Source: Palsa-1248 sp963737835
Lineage (GTDB): Bacteria; Gemmatimonadota; Gemmatimonadetes; Gemmatimonadales; Gemmatimonadaceae
DNA: 64,000 bases
Assembly: GCA_963737835.1 (NCBI GenBank)
Contig: CAVTUH010000001.1
Span: 3,844,001 to 3,908,000, forward strand
Direction of reading: 5' to 3'
Part shown: in pieces, positions 7,733 through 16,705 of the stretch
How positions within the stretch are numbered: position 1 is the stretch's first letter
Layout of the letters: every line of letters starts with the position of its first letter
Notes under the pieces: generated by a model
What the model was told of the DNA's origin: nothing
What the model saw: the letters and a program-made list of their open reading frames with translations, nothing else
Database searches by the model: none
Position numbers and translations under genes: made by a program

Positions 7733-8777
7733 CGTCGTACAGCACAACGGACTGCCCTGGAGTTACCGCTGTGAGCGGAGCGTGGAGCGCCAACTCCATC
7801 TCCAGAGGGCCACGTGGGCCAACGCCGTCGACCCGCCGCACCTCGCCCATCGCGACTGTCCCGCGATGCCGGACCTGGACGCCGACCCGATGACCCAGTC
7901 GCGGCGGTGCGTCGACCAGCCAATTGATTTCTCGGGCGACGACGGAGCGCGCAAGCAGTGCGTCCTGGTCGCCAACGACCACCGCACGATCCGCAGGCCG
8001 AATCGCCACGACGTACAGCGCCCGCGACGAGCCACCGGGCAGTCCGCGCCGCTGACCAACGGTGTAGCGAGCGAACCCATTGTGCTGCGCGAGGACTCGT
8101 CCCTCGCGCGTGACGACCGGACCTGGCTGCAGCGCCGGGGCATCCTCACCCAACTGCTGTGCGATGACGCGAGCATGATCGCCATCGGGCACAAAGCAGA
8201 TGTCTTGACTCTCCCGCTTGTCCGCGACGCGCAGGAGTCCGAGGGCGCGAGCACGCGCGCGCGTCTCGCTCTTCGTGAGACCGCCAACTGGCAGCAACAG
8301 ACGTCCGAGGACTGCGCGATCGAGTCCCCACAGGAAGTAGCTTTGGTCCTTCCCGGGGTCGCTGCCCCGGCGAAGCGCTTCGCCGTCGGCGCGCGCGTAA
8401 TGGCCCGTCGCGATCCACTTCACGTCCAACGCGTCCGCCTTGCGGAGCAGATCGCGAAATTTCGTGAAGGTGTTGCACCGCACACACGGGATCGGCGTGC
8501 GGCCACGGGCATACTCCGTCACGAAGTCCCGTACCACGTCTCGCGAAAAGGAATGCTCGAGATTCACGACGTAGTGCGGGACGCCGAGCTGCGCGCAGAC
8601 TCGCCGGGCATCGTCAATCGAGTCGAGGGAACAGCACGGCCGGTCCGGCACTTCGGCGCCATGGCAGAAGAGCTTCATCGTCACGCCGATGACGTCCCAG
8701 CCCCGCTCCGCGAGCAGCGCGGCCGCGACCGACGAATCGACGCCGCCGGACATGGCGACGAGTACGCGCTCGCCCAT
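7665..8777 (-). CDS. mnmA: tRNA-specific 2-thiouridylase MnmA
   Basis: Adds sulfur to U34 of Lys, Glu and Gln tRNAs. The PP-loop is SGGVDSS (residues 10-16). The two catalytic cysteines are in PCVRCNTF and SQDICFVP, and the region GKDQSYFLWGL is diagnostic. 370 aa, normal length. Its start codon overlaps the stop of the upstream cysteine desulfurase gene (TGATG), so the sulfur donor and the thiolase are made together, a common and functionally sensible pairing. Confidence 0.97.
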   Translation of the reverse strand: MGERVLVAMSGGVDSSVAAALLAERGWDVIGVTMKLFCHGAEVPDRPCCSLDSIDDARRVCAQLGVPHYVVNLEHSFSRDVVRDFVTEYARGRTPIPCVRCNTFTKFRDLLRKADALDVKWIATGHYARADGEALRRGSDPGKDQSYFLWGLDRAVLGRLLLPVGGLTKSETRARARALGLLRVADKRESQDICFVPDGDHARVIAQQLGEDAPALQPGPVVTREGRVLAQHNGFARYTVGQRRGLPGGSSRALYVVAIRPADRAVVVGDQDALLARSVVAREINWLVDAPPRLGHRVGVQVRHRGTVAMGEVRRVDGVGPRGPLEMELALHAPLTAVTPGQSVVLYDDDRVLGGGVIESAPSAGESSGT

Positions 8778-9940
8778 CAGGCAGAAGCTGCGGCGTGTCC
8801 GCGGGCCTTGGCGACGAGGGCCGGGAAGAGCTGCGCGACGCGCTCAGTCGCTTCGGCCGTCGTCAGCGCTCCGAGGCTCATTCGGATGGCTGCGACGGCG
8901 AGCTCGGGCCGGACACCCAGCGCCGCAAGGACATGCGACGGCGAGACGCTCCCGCTCTGGCACGCCGACCCCGACGAAGCGGCGACGCCGGCGAGGTCGA
9001 GCGCCATGAGCAGTGACTCGCTGTCCGTGCCGGGTACCGAGATGTTGAGGATGTGCGGCGCGCGCGGGGCTCCGCGGCCATGCACAACTGCGTCGGGGAT
9101 GCGCTCGAGCAACGCGCACTCCAGGCTGTCGCGCAGCGCGGCCAGTCGGGCGCATTCGGCGCCGGCTTCGGCCGTCGTCAGCTCTGCCGCTCGGGCGAAG
9201 CCGACGGCGAACGCGACGTTCTCGGTGCCGGGGCGCCGCCCGCGATCCTGCGTGCCGCCGTGCATCAACGGCTCGATCGCGACGCCGCGGCGGACGTAGA
9301 GCGCACCGACGCCCTTGGGCGCTCCGATCTTGTGGCCTGACACCGTCAACAGGTCGAACGCCTGGCGCCGGGCATCGATCGAGACTTTGCCGAACGCCTG
9401 CACGGCATCCGTATGAAACACCACGCCGCGTGCATGCGCCGCGTCGGCCAGCGCGGGGACGTCCTGCATCGTGCCGATCTCGTTGTTCACCCACATCACC
9501 GAGCAGACGGCGACATCGTCACGAACGAGATCGTCAAACGACTCACGCAACACGACGCCCAGCCGATCGACCGCGAGTGTGCGCTCGTCAGCGCCTTCAG
9601 CGGCCGCGTGGTGGACCGATGCCAGTACGGCTTTGTGCTCGATAGGGGTCGTGACGACGGCATTGCGTCCGCGCGAGCGCGCCGTGCGCCACGCGCCCAG
9701 AATCGCCAGGTTGTCGGCCTCGGTGCCACACGAGGTGAAACAGATCTCGTCCGGTGACGCGCCCAGACAGGCCGCCACGCGCTCGCGGGCCTCGTCGAGC
9801 GCGACGCGGGCCTCGCGGCCCCAACGGTGCAAGCTCGACGGGTTGCCGAACCGAGGCCCGAAAAACGGCGCCATCGCCTCCCGGACCTCGGGCCGCACCG
9901 GCGTGGTAGCCGCGTGATCTAAGTAGATGGGGTCAGGCAT
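8777..9940 (-). CDS. iscS: Cysteine desulfurase (IscS/NifS family)
   Basis: A PLP enzyme that takes sulfur from cysteine as a persulfide for tRNA thiolation and Fe-S assembly. The N-terminus YLDHAATTPVRPEV, the CGTEADNLAI region and the PLP lysine in SGHKIGAPKG are canonical. The catalytic cysteine is in SSGSACQSGS at about residue 327, with the short-to-medium loop typical of this group. 387 aa. First gene of an operon with mnmA, which suggests its main role here is sulfur supply to MnmA. No iscU or other scaffold gene is adjacent. Confidence 0.93.
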   Translation of the reverse strand: MPDPIYLDHAATTPVRPEVREAMAPFFGPRFGNPSSLHRWGREARVALDEARERVAACLGASPDEICFTSCGTEADNLAILGAWRTARSRGRNAVVTTPIEHKAVLASVHHAAAEGADERTLAVDRLGVVLRESFDDLVRDDVAVCSVMWVNNEIGTMQDVPALADAAHARGVVFHTDAVQAFGKVSIDARRQAFDLLTVSGHKIGAPKGVGALYVRRGVAIEPLMHGGTQDRGRRPGTENVAFAVGFARAAELTTAEAGAECARLAALRDSLECALLERIPDAVVHGRGAPRAPHILNISVPGTDSESLLMALDLAGVAASSGSACQSGSVSPSHVLAALGVRPELAVAAIRMSLGALTTAEATERVAQLFPALVAKARGHAAASA

Positions 9941-9946
9941 GGGGCA

Positions 9947-9952
9947 AATATA
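9947..9952 (-). promoter_or_regulatory. Putative -10 box (TATATT) of the cysteine desulfurase gene
   Basis: Read on the minus strand, TATATT ends exactly 6 nt before the ATG at 9940. No Shine-Dalgarno sequence fits in between. This predicts transcription starting at or next to the start codon. Confidence 0.5.
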
Positions 9953-9976
9953 CTGGCGTCACGCGTCGTTGGCGGA

Positions 9977-10005
9977 TTGCGAAGCGCTGGTGGACACGCT
10001 ACGCT
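9977..10005 (+). promoter_or_regulatory. Putative promoter of thrC, leaderless geometry
   Basis: TTGCGA (9977-9982) and TACGCT (10000-10005) are separated by 17 nt, a normal -35/-10 spacing. The -10 box ends 6 nt before the thrC ATG, and there is no Shine-Dalgarno sequence. It is the most complete example of the leaderless pattern in the window. Confidence 0.5.
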
Positions 10006-10011
10006 CACACT

Positions 10012-11193
10012 ATGACGACTCATCTTGCTCCCGCGCTCAGTCCGAGGGCGCGCCCAACGGCCACGTTCAACCCGCGGCTCACCGGCCTCACCTGCTTCGC
10101 CTGCGGCCAGCGACACGACCACCGCACGCCGCAGACCGTATGCCGGTCGTGCGGGATGCCCCTGCGTGTCGACTATGCGATCGACCACGGGACGATGCCG
10201 CTTTCGGCGCTGCGCGACGGCCCCCCATCGCTGTGGCGCTATCGCAACGTGCTCCCGCTGATCTCGGGCGAGGTCACCCTCGTCGAAGGATGGACACCAT
10301 TGATCCCGGTGGACTCGTCGGTCTGGATCAAGGACGAGGCGCGCAACCCCACGGGATCGTTCAAGGCACGCGGCATGACCGCTGCGGTTTCGGTCGCCGT
10401 CGCACTCGAGGCGCGAGCTTTTGCGGCGCCTTCGGCCGGTAACGCGGCGGGCGCGCTCGCCGCCTATGGCGCTAGAGCCCAGCGTCATGTTGTAGTGGCA
10501 ATGCCGGACGACACACCGACGACATTCGTCGCTGAATGTCGCTTGTACGGCGCTGACGTACACCTGGTGCGTGGCACCATCGCCGATGCCGGAAAGTGGC
10601 TGCGAGCGAACGGTCCCAGGGATGCATGGGACGTGTCGACGCTGCGGGAGCCGTATCGGATCGAAGGCAAGAAGACCATGGCGTATGAGTTGTTCGAGCA
10701 GTTCGACGGCGAGCTGCCGGATGTCATCGTGTATCCCACGGGCGGAGGTACGGGTCTCGTCGGCATGTGGAAGGCATTCGGGGAAATGCGCGCGTTGGGC
10801 TGGCTGCGCGAAGGCGCGCGTGTACCGCGGATGGTATCGGTGCAGGCGGCCGGGTGCGCGCCAGTGGTACGGGGATTCGAGACCGGCGCCGAGCGGACGG
10901 AGCCCTGGGCGGATGCCGAGACTCGAGCCTACGGCCTGCGGGTGCCGTCGCCCCTCGGCGGCTTTCTCTGCCTGCGCGCCTTGCGTGAAACACAAGGCAC
11001 CGCAATCGCGATCGCGGAGGACAGCATCGCGGAGAAGACCGTGGAGCTCGCGGCGCTCTCGGGCGTCGACATCTGTCCCGAGGGCGGCGCTGCGTGGGCC
11101 GCGGTCGATGCGTTGCGCGAGCGCGGCTGGATCCAGCCATCGGAGCGCGTCGTGGTGTTCAACACCGGGACGGGGCTGAAGTACCGGACGTGA
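10012..11193 (+). CDS. thrC: Threonine synthase
   Basis: A PLP enzyme converting O-phosphohomoserine to threonine. The N-terminus has a small zinc-ribbon-like motif (C28, C31, C44, C47). The PLP lysine is K118 in NPTGSFKARG, the phosphate-binding loop is PSAGNAAGALAAY, and the C-terminal PEGGAAWAA and TGTGLKY motifs are typical. 393 aa. It stands alone, divergent from the cysteine desulfurase gene with a 71-bp shared promoter region, and faces the acyltransferase at its 3' end. Confidence 0.92.
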   Translation: MTTHLAPALSPRARPTATFNPRLTGLTCFACGQRHDHRTPQTVCRSCGMPLRVDYAIDHGTMPLSALRDGPPSLWRYRNVLPLISGEVTLVEGWTPLIPVDSSVWIKDEARNPTGSFKARGMTAAVSVAVALEARAFAAPSAGNAAGALAAYGARAQRHVVVAMPDDTPTTFVAECRLYGADVHLVRGTIADAGKWLRANGPRDAWDVSTLREPYRIEGKKTMAYELFEQFDGELPDVIVYPTGGGTGLVGMWKAFGEMRALGWLREGARVPRMVSVQAAGCAPVVRGFETGAERTEPWADAETRAYGLRVPSPLGGFLCLRALRETQGTAIAIAEDSIAEKTVELAALSGVDICPEGGAAWAAVDALRERGWIQPSERVVVFNTGTGLKYRT

Positions 11194-11225
11194 GATAAGA
11201 AGACGGGTCTGGGCCTTTCAGCGTC

Positions 11226-12315
11226 TCACGCCGCTGCCTCAAACGCCGGTGTGTCCACCGACGCGACTGGCAAACGCGCCCAGCGCTCTTTGAGCCGCAG
11301 GAAGGGCGATTCATACAGCCGGTAGCTCAGCCAGGCGAGCAGGATGGACAGCAGGACCGCGCCGGCGGCAAAGCGCAGTTGATCGCGCTCGAGCCAGGGC
11401 ACGTCCCGGGTGATCCACCACATGACGAGAGGGTGGAACACGTAGAGGCCATAGCTGTAGCGTCCGGCCGCGCGCAGGGGGCGGGCCTCCAGAAGATCGG
11501 ACCGCGTGGTGGCAGCAATGAAGACGAGCCCCGCGAACGCCCAATCGAACGCCATGTACCCGGCGACGATCATGCCCACGTCATCGAATTGCATGGTCGG
11601 GCGTACGATGATCAGCGCGATCACCGTGAGAAGGCCGAGGAGCGCGAGTGGCAGGAGCCAGCGACGGACCGCTGCGACGCCGCCGGGGCCGCGTAGTGCG
11701 AGCGCGACGACCGCCCCGATTGCGAGGGCGTCGGCCCTGCAGGGGAGCAACGCGTATGCAGTGCCGGGAGTGGTCGTCGCGAGCGCCAGGTAGAGCCTCA
11801 ACACACACGCGATCACGACGAGCGAGATCGCGATTCGCATGGTGCGACGCCGTGTGCAGTGCCAGACGACGAAGGGCCACACGAGGTAGAACTGCTCTTC
11901 GATCGACAGGCTCCAGAAGTGCGTGAGCAATGTGAAGGCGTGCGGATGGCCGAGCGCGATGCGCCAGTCGCAGAGATACGTCCAATACCAGATCTGTTCG
12001 GGTGCGAGGGCGACGTCGTCGAGACGATGGTTCCAGCCCAGCAGCGGACGGACGACGAAGACCGCGACGAGGACGATGTAGTAGAGCGGCAGAATGCGCA
12101 GCGCACGGCGGATGTAGAATGCGCGCGCCCGGCCCGGTGCGTCCCGGGTGTCCCAGAGAATCCCGGTGATCAGGAATCCGGAGAGGACGAAGAAGAGGTC
12201 GACCCCTGACCATCCAAGAGCCGTCAACGGGGCGCGCCAGAATGTGGAACGCCATCACCATGGCCACGGCAATGCCGCGGACGCCGTCCAAGGCGGGTAC
12301 CTGACGCCCCACCAT
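11226..12315 (-). CDS. Acyltransferase family 3 / OafA-like membrane protein (apparent frameshift)
   Basis: An integral-membrane O-acyltransferase of the type that modifies surface polysaccharides. The N-terminal signature VPALDGVRGIAVAMVMAFHI lies in one frame and the continuation ALGWSGVDLFFVLSGFLITG in another. Removing one G from the GGGG at 12229-12232 (CCCC on the coding strand) joins them as LARPLTALGWSGVDLF, exactly as in the family. About ten hydrophobic segments follow, with SIEEQFYLVWP as another family motif. The start is taken as ATG at 12315. The break is most likely a sequencing overcall. The acceptor is unknown, and no sugar-transferase cluster surrounds it. Confidence 0.85.
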
Positions 12316-12416
12316 GCTGACTGCTGCGCTGGATCTGGCTCGATCAGCGGCGGGATGACTCACGCTGAGCGACGAGGCTCCAGCGAGACCGTCACGCCCG
12401 TGACATCTTACGCCTC

Positions 12417-13142
12417 ATGGACGCAGCGATCTCAGGGTCCTCCAATGGCCGCACGCGCCTCGCCGTGATCCTGCTGTTGGGAACGGTCTCGCTCGGGGTT
12501 GGTGCGGCCCTGCATCCCATGCTTCCGGGCGACCTCGCCGGCCAGTTGGCCGTCATCGCCGAGACCAGCTATTGGCGTGCGATCCATCTGGTCATGCTGG
12601 CCGGCTCAGCGCTGATCATGATTGGCATCTGGGGCCAACTGTTCGGCGAGCAGCCCGGTATGCGGCTCGCGCTCGCGGTCGTCTTTGCGATCATCGTCTG
12701 CGGGCTGGCGCTCAACGCGAGCAACGTCGCGTTCATGGCGCAAACGGGGACGGGCGATGCCGCGCGCTACATGCAAGGACACCAGGAGGCGGCGGCCGGA
12801 TTTGCCCGCGGCCACGCTGACTCGCTGGCCCGCGCCCGCTTAGGCAATGTTTTCATCGCGCTGGCGTGTGTCGCGCTCGCGATCATCATGCGTCGGGACG
12901 CGCGGCACCCACTGTACATGGCGGTTTTGGCAGCCGTTGCGGCGATCGGCGGCCTGATCGGCGTCATCGCTTTCGACCCGGCGAGCCGCGGCGCGGTGAG
13001 TGCGGTCGCGCTCTTCAGCGTCTGGGCGGCCGTTGCAGGGGTGCGCACGCTGTCGGGCCGATCGCAGGCCCGTTCGGCGGCGGCGGCGCGCTCGCCCGGT
13101 ACCGATCCCGTTGCCGCCGAGCGGGGGAGGCACAACCTTTAG
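12417..13142 (+). CDS. Hypothetical multi-pass membrane protein
   Basis: 241 aa with about six hydrophobic segments (for example LAVILLLGTVSLGVGAAL, LVMLAGSALIMIGIWG, VFIALACVALAIIM). An Ala/Arg/Ser-rich, probably cytoplasmic tail follows. No family recognised. It starts 54 bp or more from the divergent acyltransferase gene and is followed 25 bp later by the asparaginase-like gene, with which it may be co-transcribed. Confidence 0.7.
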   Translation: MDAAISGSSNGRTRLAVILLLGTVSLGVGAALHPMLPGDLAGQLAVIAETSYWRAIHLVMLAGSALIMIGIWGQLFGEQPGMRLALAVVFAIIVCGLALNASNVAFMAQTGTGDAARYMQGHQEAAAGFARGHADSLARARLGNVFIALACVALAIIMRRDARHPLYMAVLAAVAAIGGLIGVIAFDPASRGAVSAVALFSVWAAVAGVRTLSGRSQARSAAAARSPGTDPVAAERGRHNL

Positions 13143-13167
13143 GGCCCAGCCCTCACAGGGAGTGTAG

Positions 13168-14259
13168 GTGTCAATCACTCGTCGTGATTTCGTCGGCGCA
13201 GGTGCGGCCGCGGCCGTGAGCTCGATACTGCCTCGGGATGCGTTCGCCCTGCCGGCCGCTGGTGACCCGAGGGCTGTCTTGTGGCATGCGCCGGCCACGC
13301 GGCCTGTCGTCATTTCCTCAGCCAACGGCATCCGGGGTGTCGCCCGCGCGTTCGAGATGATCTCGCAGCACGGGGCCGATCCGCTGGACGCCGCGATCGC
13401 GGGTGTGAACATCCAGGAGCTGGACCCCGAGGATCAATCGGTTGGACTTGGCGGACTGCCCAATGAGGACGGAGTGGTCCAGCTCGACGCGAGCGTGATG
13501 CACGGGCCGACCAAGCGAGCCGGCGCAGTCGGGGCCCTCGAGGACATCGCCACGCCGTCGCTAGTGGCCAAGGCCATCATGGACTACACCGATCACATTT
13601 TCCTCGTCGGGGCAGGGGCCAAGAAGTTCGCTCTCGAGATGGGCTTCAAGGAGCAGAACCTGTTGACCGACAAGAGTCGTCAGGCATGGTTGCGCTGGAA
13701 GGCGAATCTCAACCCGAACAATGCCTGGCTGGACCACCCGGGCGACGTGAAGATCGTCGAGGCTGTGCCATACACGCATGGCACGATCAACATGAACGCC
13801 GTCGACGCGAAGGGCGACATCGGCAGCGTCACGACGACGAGCGGCCTGTCCTGGAAGATTCCGGGGCGCGTGGGCGACAGCCCGATCATCGGGGCTGGCC
13901 AGTACTGCGACAACACCGTGGGTGCCGCGGGGTCCACGGGCCGCGGCGAAGCGAACATCAAGGTGTGCGGTGCGTTCCTGGCGGTGGAGTTGATGCGACA
14001 AGGCAAGGACCCGGAAGCCGCCCTCATGACGGTCATCGAGCGTGTCGTCGCCATGACGGAGTCACGATTGCTCGACGAGCGGGGGCGACCCAGGTTCGAC
14101 CTCGATTACTACGCCGTCACGAAGGACGGACGCTACGCGGCGGTCTCCGCGTACGAGGGCTCGCAGTTTGCGGTTGCGGATGCACGCGGCGCCCGCCTCG
14201 AGGCGTCCGCCTATATGTACAAGGCGGGTGAGCGGCCGCGCTCACCCGATCGACGATGA
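13168..14259 (+). CDS. Exported N4-glycosylasparaginase / isoaspartyl peptidase-like Ntn hydrolase
   Basis: A Tat signal (TRRDFVGAGAAAAVSS) precedes a type-2 asparaginase domain. Features are ELDPEDQSVGLGGLPNEDG, the autoprocessing site THGTINMNAV with the likely nucleophile Thr206, and GDSPIIGAGQYCDN and GSTGRGE downstream. This pattern is that of glycosylasparaginase, which self-cleaves into two chains and hydrolyses N-linked GlcNAc-Asn or related isopeptides. Substrate here is uncertain. GTG start at 13168 with AGGGAG upstream. 363 aa. A small zinc-finger gene follows after 19 bp. Confidence 0.87.
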   Translation: MSITRRDFVGAGAAAAVSSILPRDAFALPAAGDPRAVLWHAPATRPVVISSANGIRGVARAFEMISQHGADPLDAAIAGVNIQELDPEDQSVGLGGLPNEDGVVQLDASVMHGPTKRAGAVGALEDIATPSLVAKAIMDYTDHIFLVGAGAKKFALEMGFKEQNLLTDKSRQAWLRWKANLNPNNAWLDHPGDVKIVEAVPYTHGTINMNAVDAKGDIGSVTTTSGLSWKIPGRVGDSPIIGAGQYCDNTVGAAGSTGRGEANIKVCGAFLAVELMRQGKDPEAALMTVIERVVAMTESRLLDERGRPRFDLDYYAVTKDGRYAAVSAYEGSQFAVADARGARLEASAYMYKAGERPRSPDRR

Positions 14260-14278
14260 CGAGAGGCAGGAGGAGCTG

Positions 14279-14536
14279 ATGGCGACGTCGTGCATGCACG
14301 TGAAGGAGGTCCGACCGGTCCAGCCACGGGCCAAGGGATGCGAGGAGTGCCTCGCCATGGGCGACTCCTGGGTTCACCTGCGGATGTGTCGGACCTGCGG
14401 CCACGTCGGGTGCTGTGACTCATCAAAGAACAAGCACGCGACCAAGCATTTCCATTCCACGAAGCATCCGATCATGCGCTCGATCGAGCCGGGTGAATCG
14501 TGGAGCTGGTGCTACGTGGATCAGACGGAAGTTTGA
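14279..14536 (+). CDS. UBP-type zinc finger protein
   Basis: An 85-aa protein consisting of a single ZnF-UBP domain: CxxC in GCEECL, CRTCGHVGCCDSSKNKHATKHF, then KHPIMRSIEPGESWSWCYVD. In eukaryotes this fold binds the C-terminus of free ubiquitin. Stand-alone bacterial versions are known, but their ligand is not established. ATG at 14279 has a strong ribosome-binding site (AGGAGGAG). It is in an operon-like arrangement directly after the asparaginase-like hydrolase. Confidence 0.88.
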   Translation: MATSCMHVKEVRPVQPRAKGCEECLAMGDSWVHLRMCRTCGHVGCCDSSKNKHATKHFHSTKHPIMRSIEPGESWSWCYVDQTEV

Positions 14537-14567
14537 GCGCCGCGCCTACGGGCGCTACGCGCCACGT

Positions 14568-14585
14568 AGAAAGGAGAAAGGAGAC
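14568..14585 (+). repeat. Polypurine repeat copy
   Basis: AGAAAGGAGAAAGGAGAC between convergent genes; one copy of the dispersed family seen at six sites in this window. Confidence 0.7.
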
Positions 14586-14626
14586 GAACAGCAACACCGT
14601 CCGCACGAACCGTCGGATCGGCGGCT

Positions 14627-14650
14627 AGGGGCGACGCTATGCGTCGCCCT
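14627..14650. repeat. GGGCGACG...CGTCGCCC hairpin repeat
   Basis: GGGGCGACGC and GCGTCGCCC flank a 2-3 nt loop, forming a hairpin of about 9-10 bp. It matches the hairpin core of the tandem array after lnt, and lies between two convergent genes where it may also terminate transcription. Confidence 0.7.
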
Positions 14651-14712
14651 CCATCACCGTCCGCAGATTCCGGCCAATGGGACAGGTAGGGCCGGCCGCG
14701 CAGGGCCTGCGC

Positions 14713-15438
14713 TCAAAATGTCCCAACCTCCAGCGCGGCCACGTCGTCGACACGCATGGTTTCGAAGGTGAAAAACGGCTCGCCGTAACGGGAGCGGATC
14801 AAGGATCCGTAGTGCGCGGCCTGATGCCGAATGATGTCCCGCAGCGGGTCGCCGTTGGGATAGACCTCGCCCGCTTGCGATACCCCTTCGAACTGCGATG
14901 CATAGCAGAAGATGGCTTCCAGCTTCCGATCGAAGACGCTGGAGATGTCGACGACGAATGAGGGCTTCTGCCAGTCCTCTCGAAACGAGAGGCAGTGGAG
15001 CACCTTGAAGGGTCGGTGTCTCGGGACATCCGCTGCCACGTTCGCGAGACCCGCGACGAAGCACGCATCGCGCACCAGCTCAGCGGCGGCCCGGTGGTCC
15101 GGATGGCGGCCCTGCAGCGCCGGGGCGATCACCACGCGCGGTGTGAATCGGCGGATGACGCGCGCGAGTGCGATCCGCGTGTCGGGCGTGTTGACCACGC
15201 CCGCGTCCGGCAGACGCAGATTTTCGCGAGCGCTCACGCCGAGTACGGCCGCAGCCTTTGCGGCTTCGGCGGCGCGAGTGGCCGGCGACCCTTTCGTGCC
15301 GGTCTCGCCTGCCGTCAGGTCGATGATCGCCGTCCGCCGACCGAACTCCAGGGCGCGCAGGAGCGTGCCGCCGCAGGTCAGCTCGACATCGTCGGGGTGC
15401 GCCGCGATCGCGAGGACATCGACGGCGACAGCGGTCAT
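14713..15438 (-). CDS. bshB1: LmbE-like deacetylase, bacillithiol biosynthesis BshB1 type
   Basis: A zinc-dependent GlcNAc deacetylase family protein. AIAAHPDDVELTCGGTLL carries the AHPDDxE metal-binding motif and GRHPDHRAAA supplies the second part. Further features, LTAGETGTKGS near residue 40 and SRYGEPFFTFE near the C-terminus, are characteristic of BshB1, which deacetylates GlcNAc-malate in bacillithiol synthesis. The ATG at 15438 was chosen because residues from MTAVAVDVLAI match the family start. 241 aa. It is the last gene of the exporter operon, 13 bp after a permease. bshA and bshC are not in the window. Confidence 0.82.
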   Translation of the reverse strand: MTAVAVDVLAIAAHPDDVELTCGGTLLRALEFGRRTAIIDLTAGETGTKGSPATRAAEAAKAAAVLGVSARENLRLPDAGVVNTPDTRIALARVIRRFTPRVVIAPALQGRHPDHRAAAELVRDACFVAGLANVAADVPRHRPFKVLHCLSFREDWQKPSFVVDISSVFDRKLEAIFCYASQFEGVSQAGEVYPNGDPLRDIIRHQAAHYGSLIRSRYGEPFFTFETMRVDDVAALEVGTF

Positions 15439-15451
15439 GACCCGACCGCTG

Positions 15452-16702
15452 TCATTCGTGGCGGAGCGCGTCGACGGGGTCGAGGCGCGCCGCGCGGAAA
15501 GCCGGGTAAATCCCGAACAGGATTCCGGTGAGGACGCTGCTCGCGAGCGCCAAGACGACAGCGATCGGCGGCACCAATGCGGCAACCGGCGTGGCGAGAC
15601 GTACAATGGCTGCCAGACCCCAGCCCGTCACCAGGCCAATCACGACACCGATGCCCGTCAAGGTGATCGACTCGACGAGAAACTGCCACAGGATGACGAG
15701 CTTGGTCGCTCCCAATGCCTTTCGGACGCCGATCTCGCGGGTTCGCTCCGTGACGCTGATCATCATGATCGCGATCACGCCGACGCCGCCGACCATCAGG
15801 CCGACCGACGCGAGCACCAGTACCACCAGGAACATGACGCCGAAGAATTTGTTGTAGACCTCGAACAACCGGTCCTGGGTCAGCACGTAGAAGTCGTTGG
15901 GCGCTGCGGGACGGAGGCCGCGGGTCCCTCGCATCGTCGCGATGACATCATCGATCGCCTCATCGCGGCTGACCCCTTCTCGCGGCTTGATGATGAAGCT
16001 GGCCCAACCCATCCAGACCGGGAAGTGCCGCACCAACGTCTCCATGGGGATGATGGCGACCGCCCGGTCCCCGCCCGTCAGGAAGCTCGCCTTGTAGTGA
16101 TACAGGCCGATCACCTGGAACGGGTTGTTGTCGATGAAGATGGTTTTCCCCATCGGATCTCGGTCCTGAAACAGATTGGTCGCCATCCGGTCGTTGATCA
16201 GCGCGACCTGCGCGCCGCTCGCATTCTCCTGTGGTGTGAAGGAGCGTCCCGGATCAATGTCCCCGCCGTCGGTGCGTGGCCAGTCGGGCGTGTAGCCCCG
16301 CAGCTCGGCAGACCGGAGGCAATGGTCGGCGTACTTGAAGGCCGCCGACCAATCGATCTCCGCCGTGACGCCGGCCAGCGATGGCACCTGCGCCAGCCGC
16401 TCGGCCTCGGCAAGGCGCAACGGCGGGTTGTGGCGCCACGGGCATTGCGCATCGCTGCCATCGCAGTCCGTGAACACGAGCGGGTACCGTTGCAGGAAGA
16501 ACGTCGTCGCCCCCGCCGACTCGATATCGCGAGCGACACTCGTGTTGATCCCGTTGATGGCCGCTTCCATCGCAACGACCACGAACACGCCGACCGAGAT
16601 ACCGAGGATCGTGAGGCCTGCCCGCACCTTGTTCGCACGCAGCGCGTCAATGGCGATGGCGACGCCCTCAAATACGGCGCTCCCGCGCACACGGAACGCC
16701 AC
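15452..16702 (-). CDS. ABC transporter permease, MacB/FtsX family
   Basis: 416 aa with an N-terminal membrane segment after an amphipathic start (LRANKVRAGLTILGISVGVFVVVAM) and a large periplasmic MacB-PCD-like domain. Three C-terminal transmembrane segments contain the FtsX signature ISVTERTREIGVRKALGA. With the preceding permease and separate ATPase it forms a MacB-type mechanotransmission pump that uses ATP to drive substrate through a MacA-TolC conduit. Substrate unknown. This is the second of two permeases, so the transporter core may be a heterodimer. Confidence 0.9.
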   Translation of the reverse strand: MAFRVRGSAVFEGVAIAIDALRANKVRAGLTILGISVGVFVVVAMEAAINGINTSVARDIESAGATTFFLQRYPLVFTDCDGSDAQCPWRHNPPLRLAEAERLAQVPSLAGVTAEIDWSAAFKYADHCLRSAELRGYTPDWPRTDGGDIDPGRSFTPQENASGAQVALINDRMATNLFQDRDPMGKTIFIDNNPFQVIGLYHYKASFLTGGDRAVAIIPMETLVRHFPVWMGWASFIIKPREGVSRDEAIDDVIATMRGTRGLRPAAPNDFYVLTQDRLFEVYNKFFGVMFLVVLVLASVGLMVGGVGVIAIMMISVTERTREIGVRKALGATKLVILWQFLVESITLTGIGVVIGLVTGWGLAAIVRLATPVAALVPPIAVVLALASSVLTGILFGIYPAFRAARLDPVDALRHE

Positions 16703-16705
16703 CGA

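Noticed and set aside
7485..9299. Long open frame of about 600 codons on the + strand opposite mnmA and the cysteine desulfurase gene
   Set aside because: It is antisense to two well-conserved genes and has a low-complexity, Arg/Ala/His-rich translation. Such frames are expected opposite GC-rich coding DNA.
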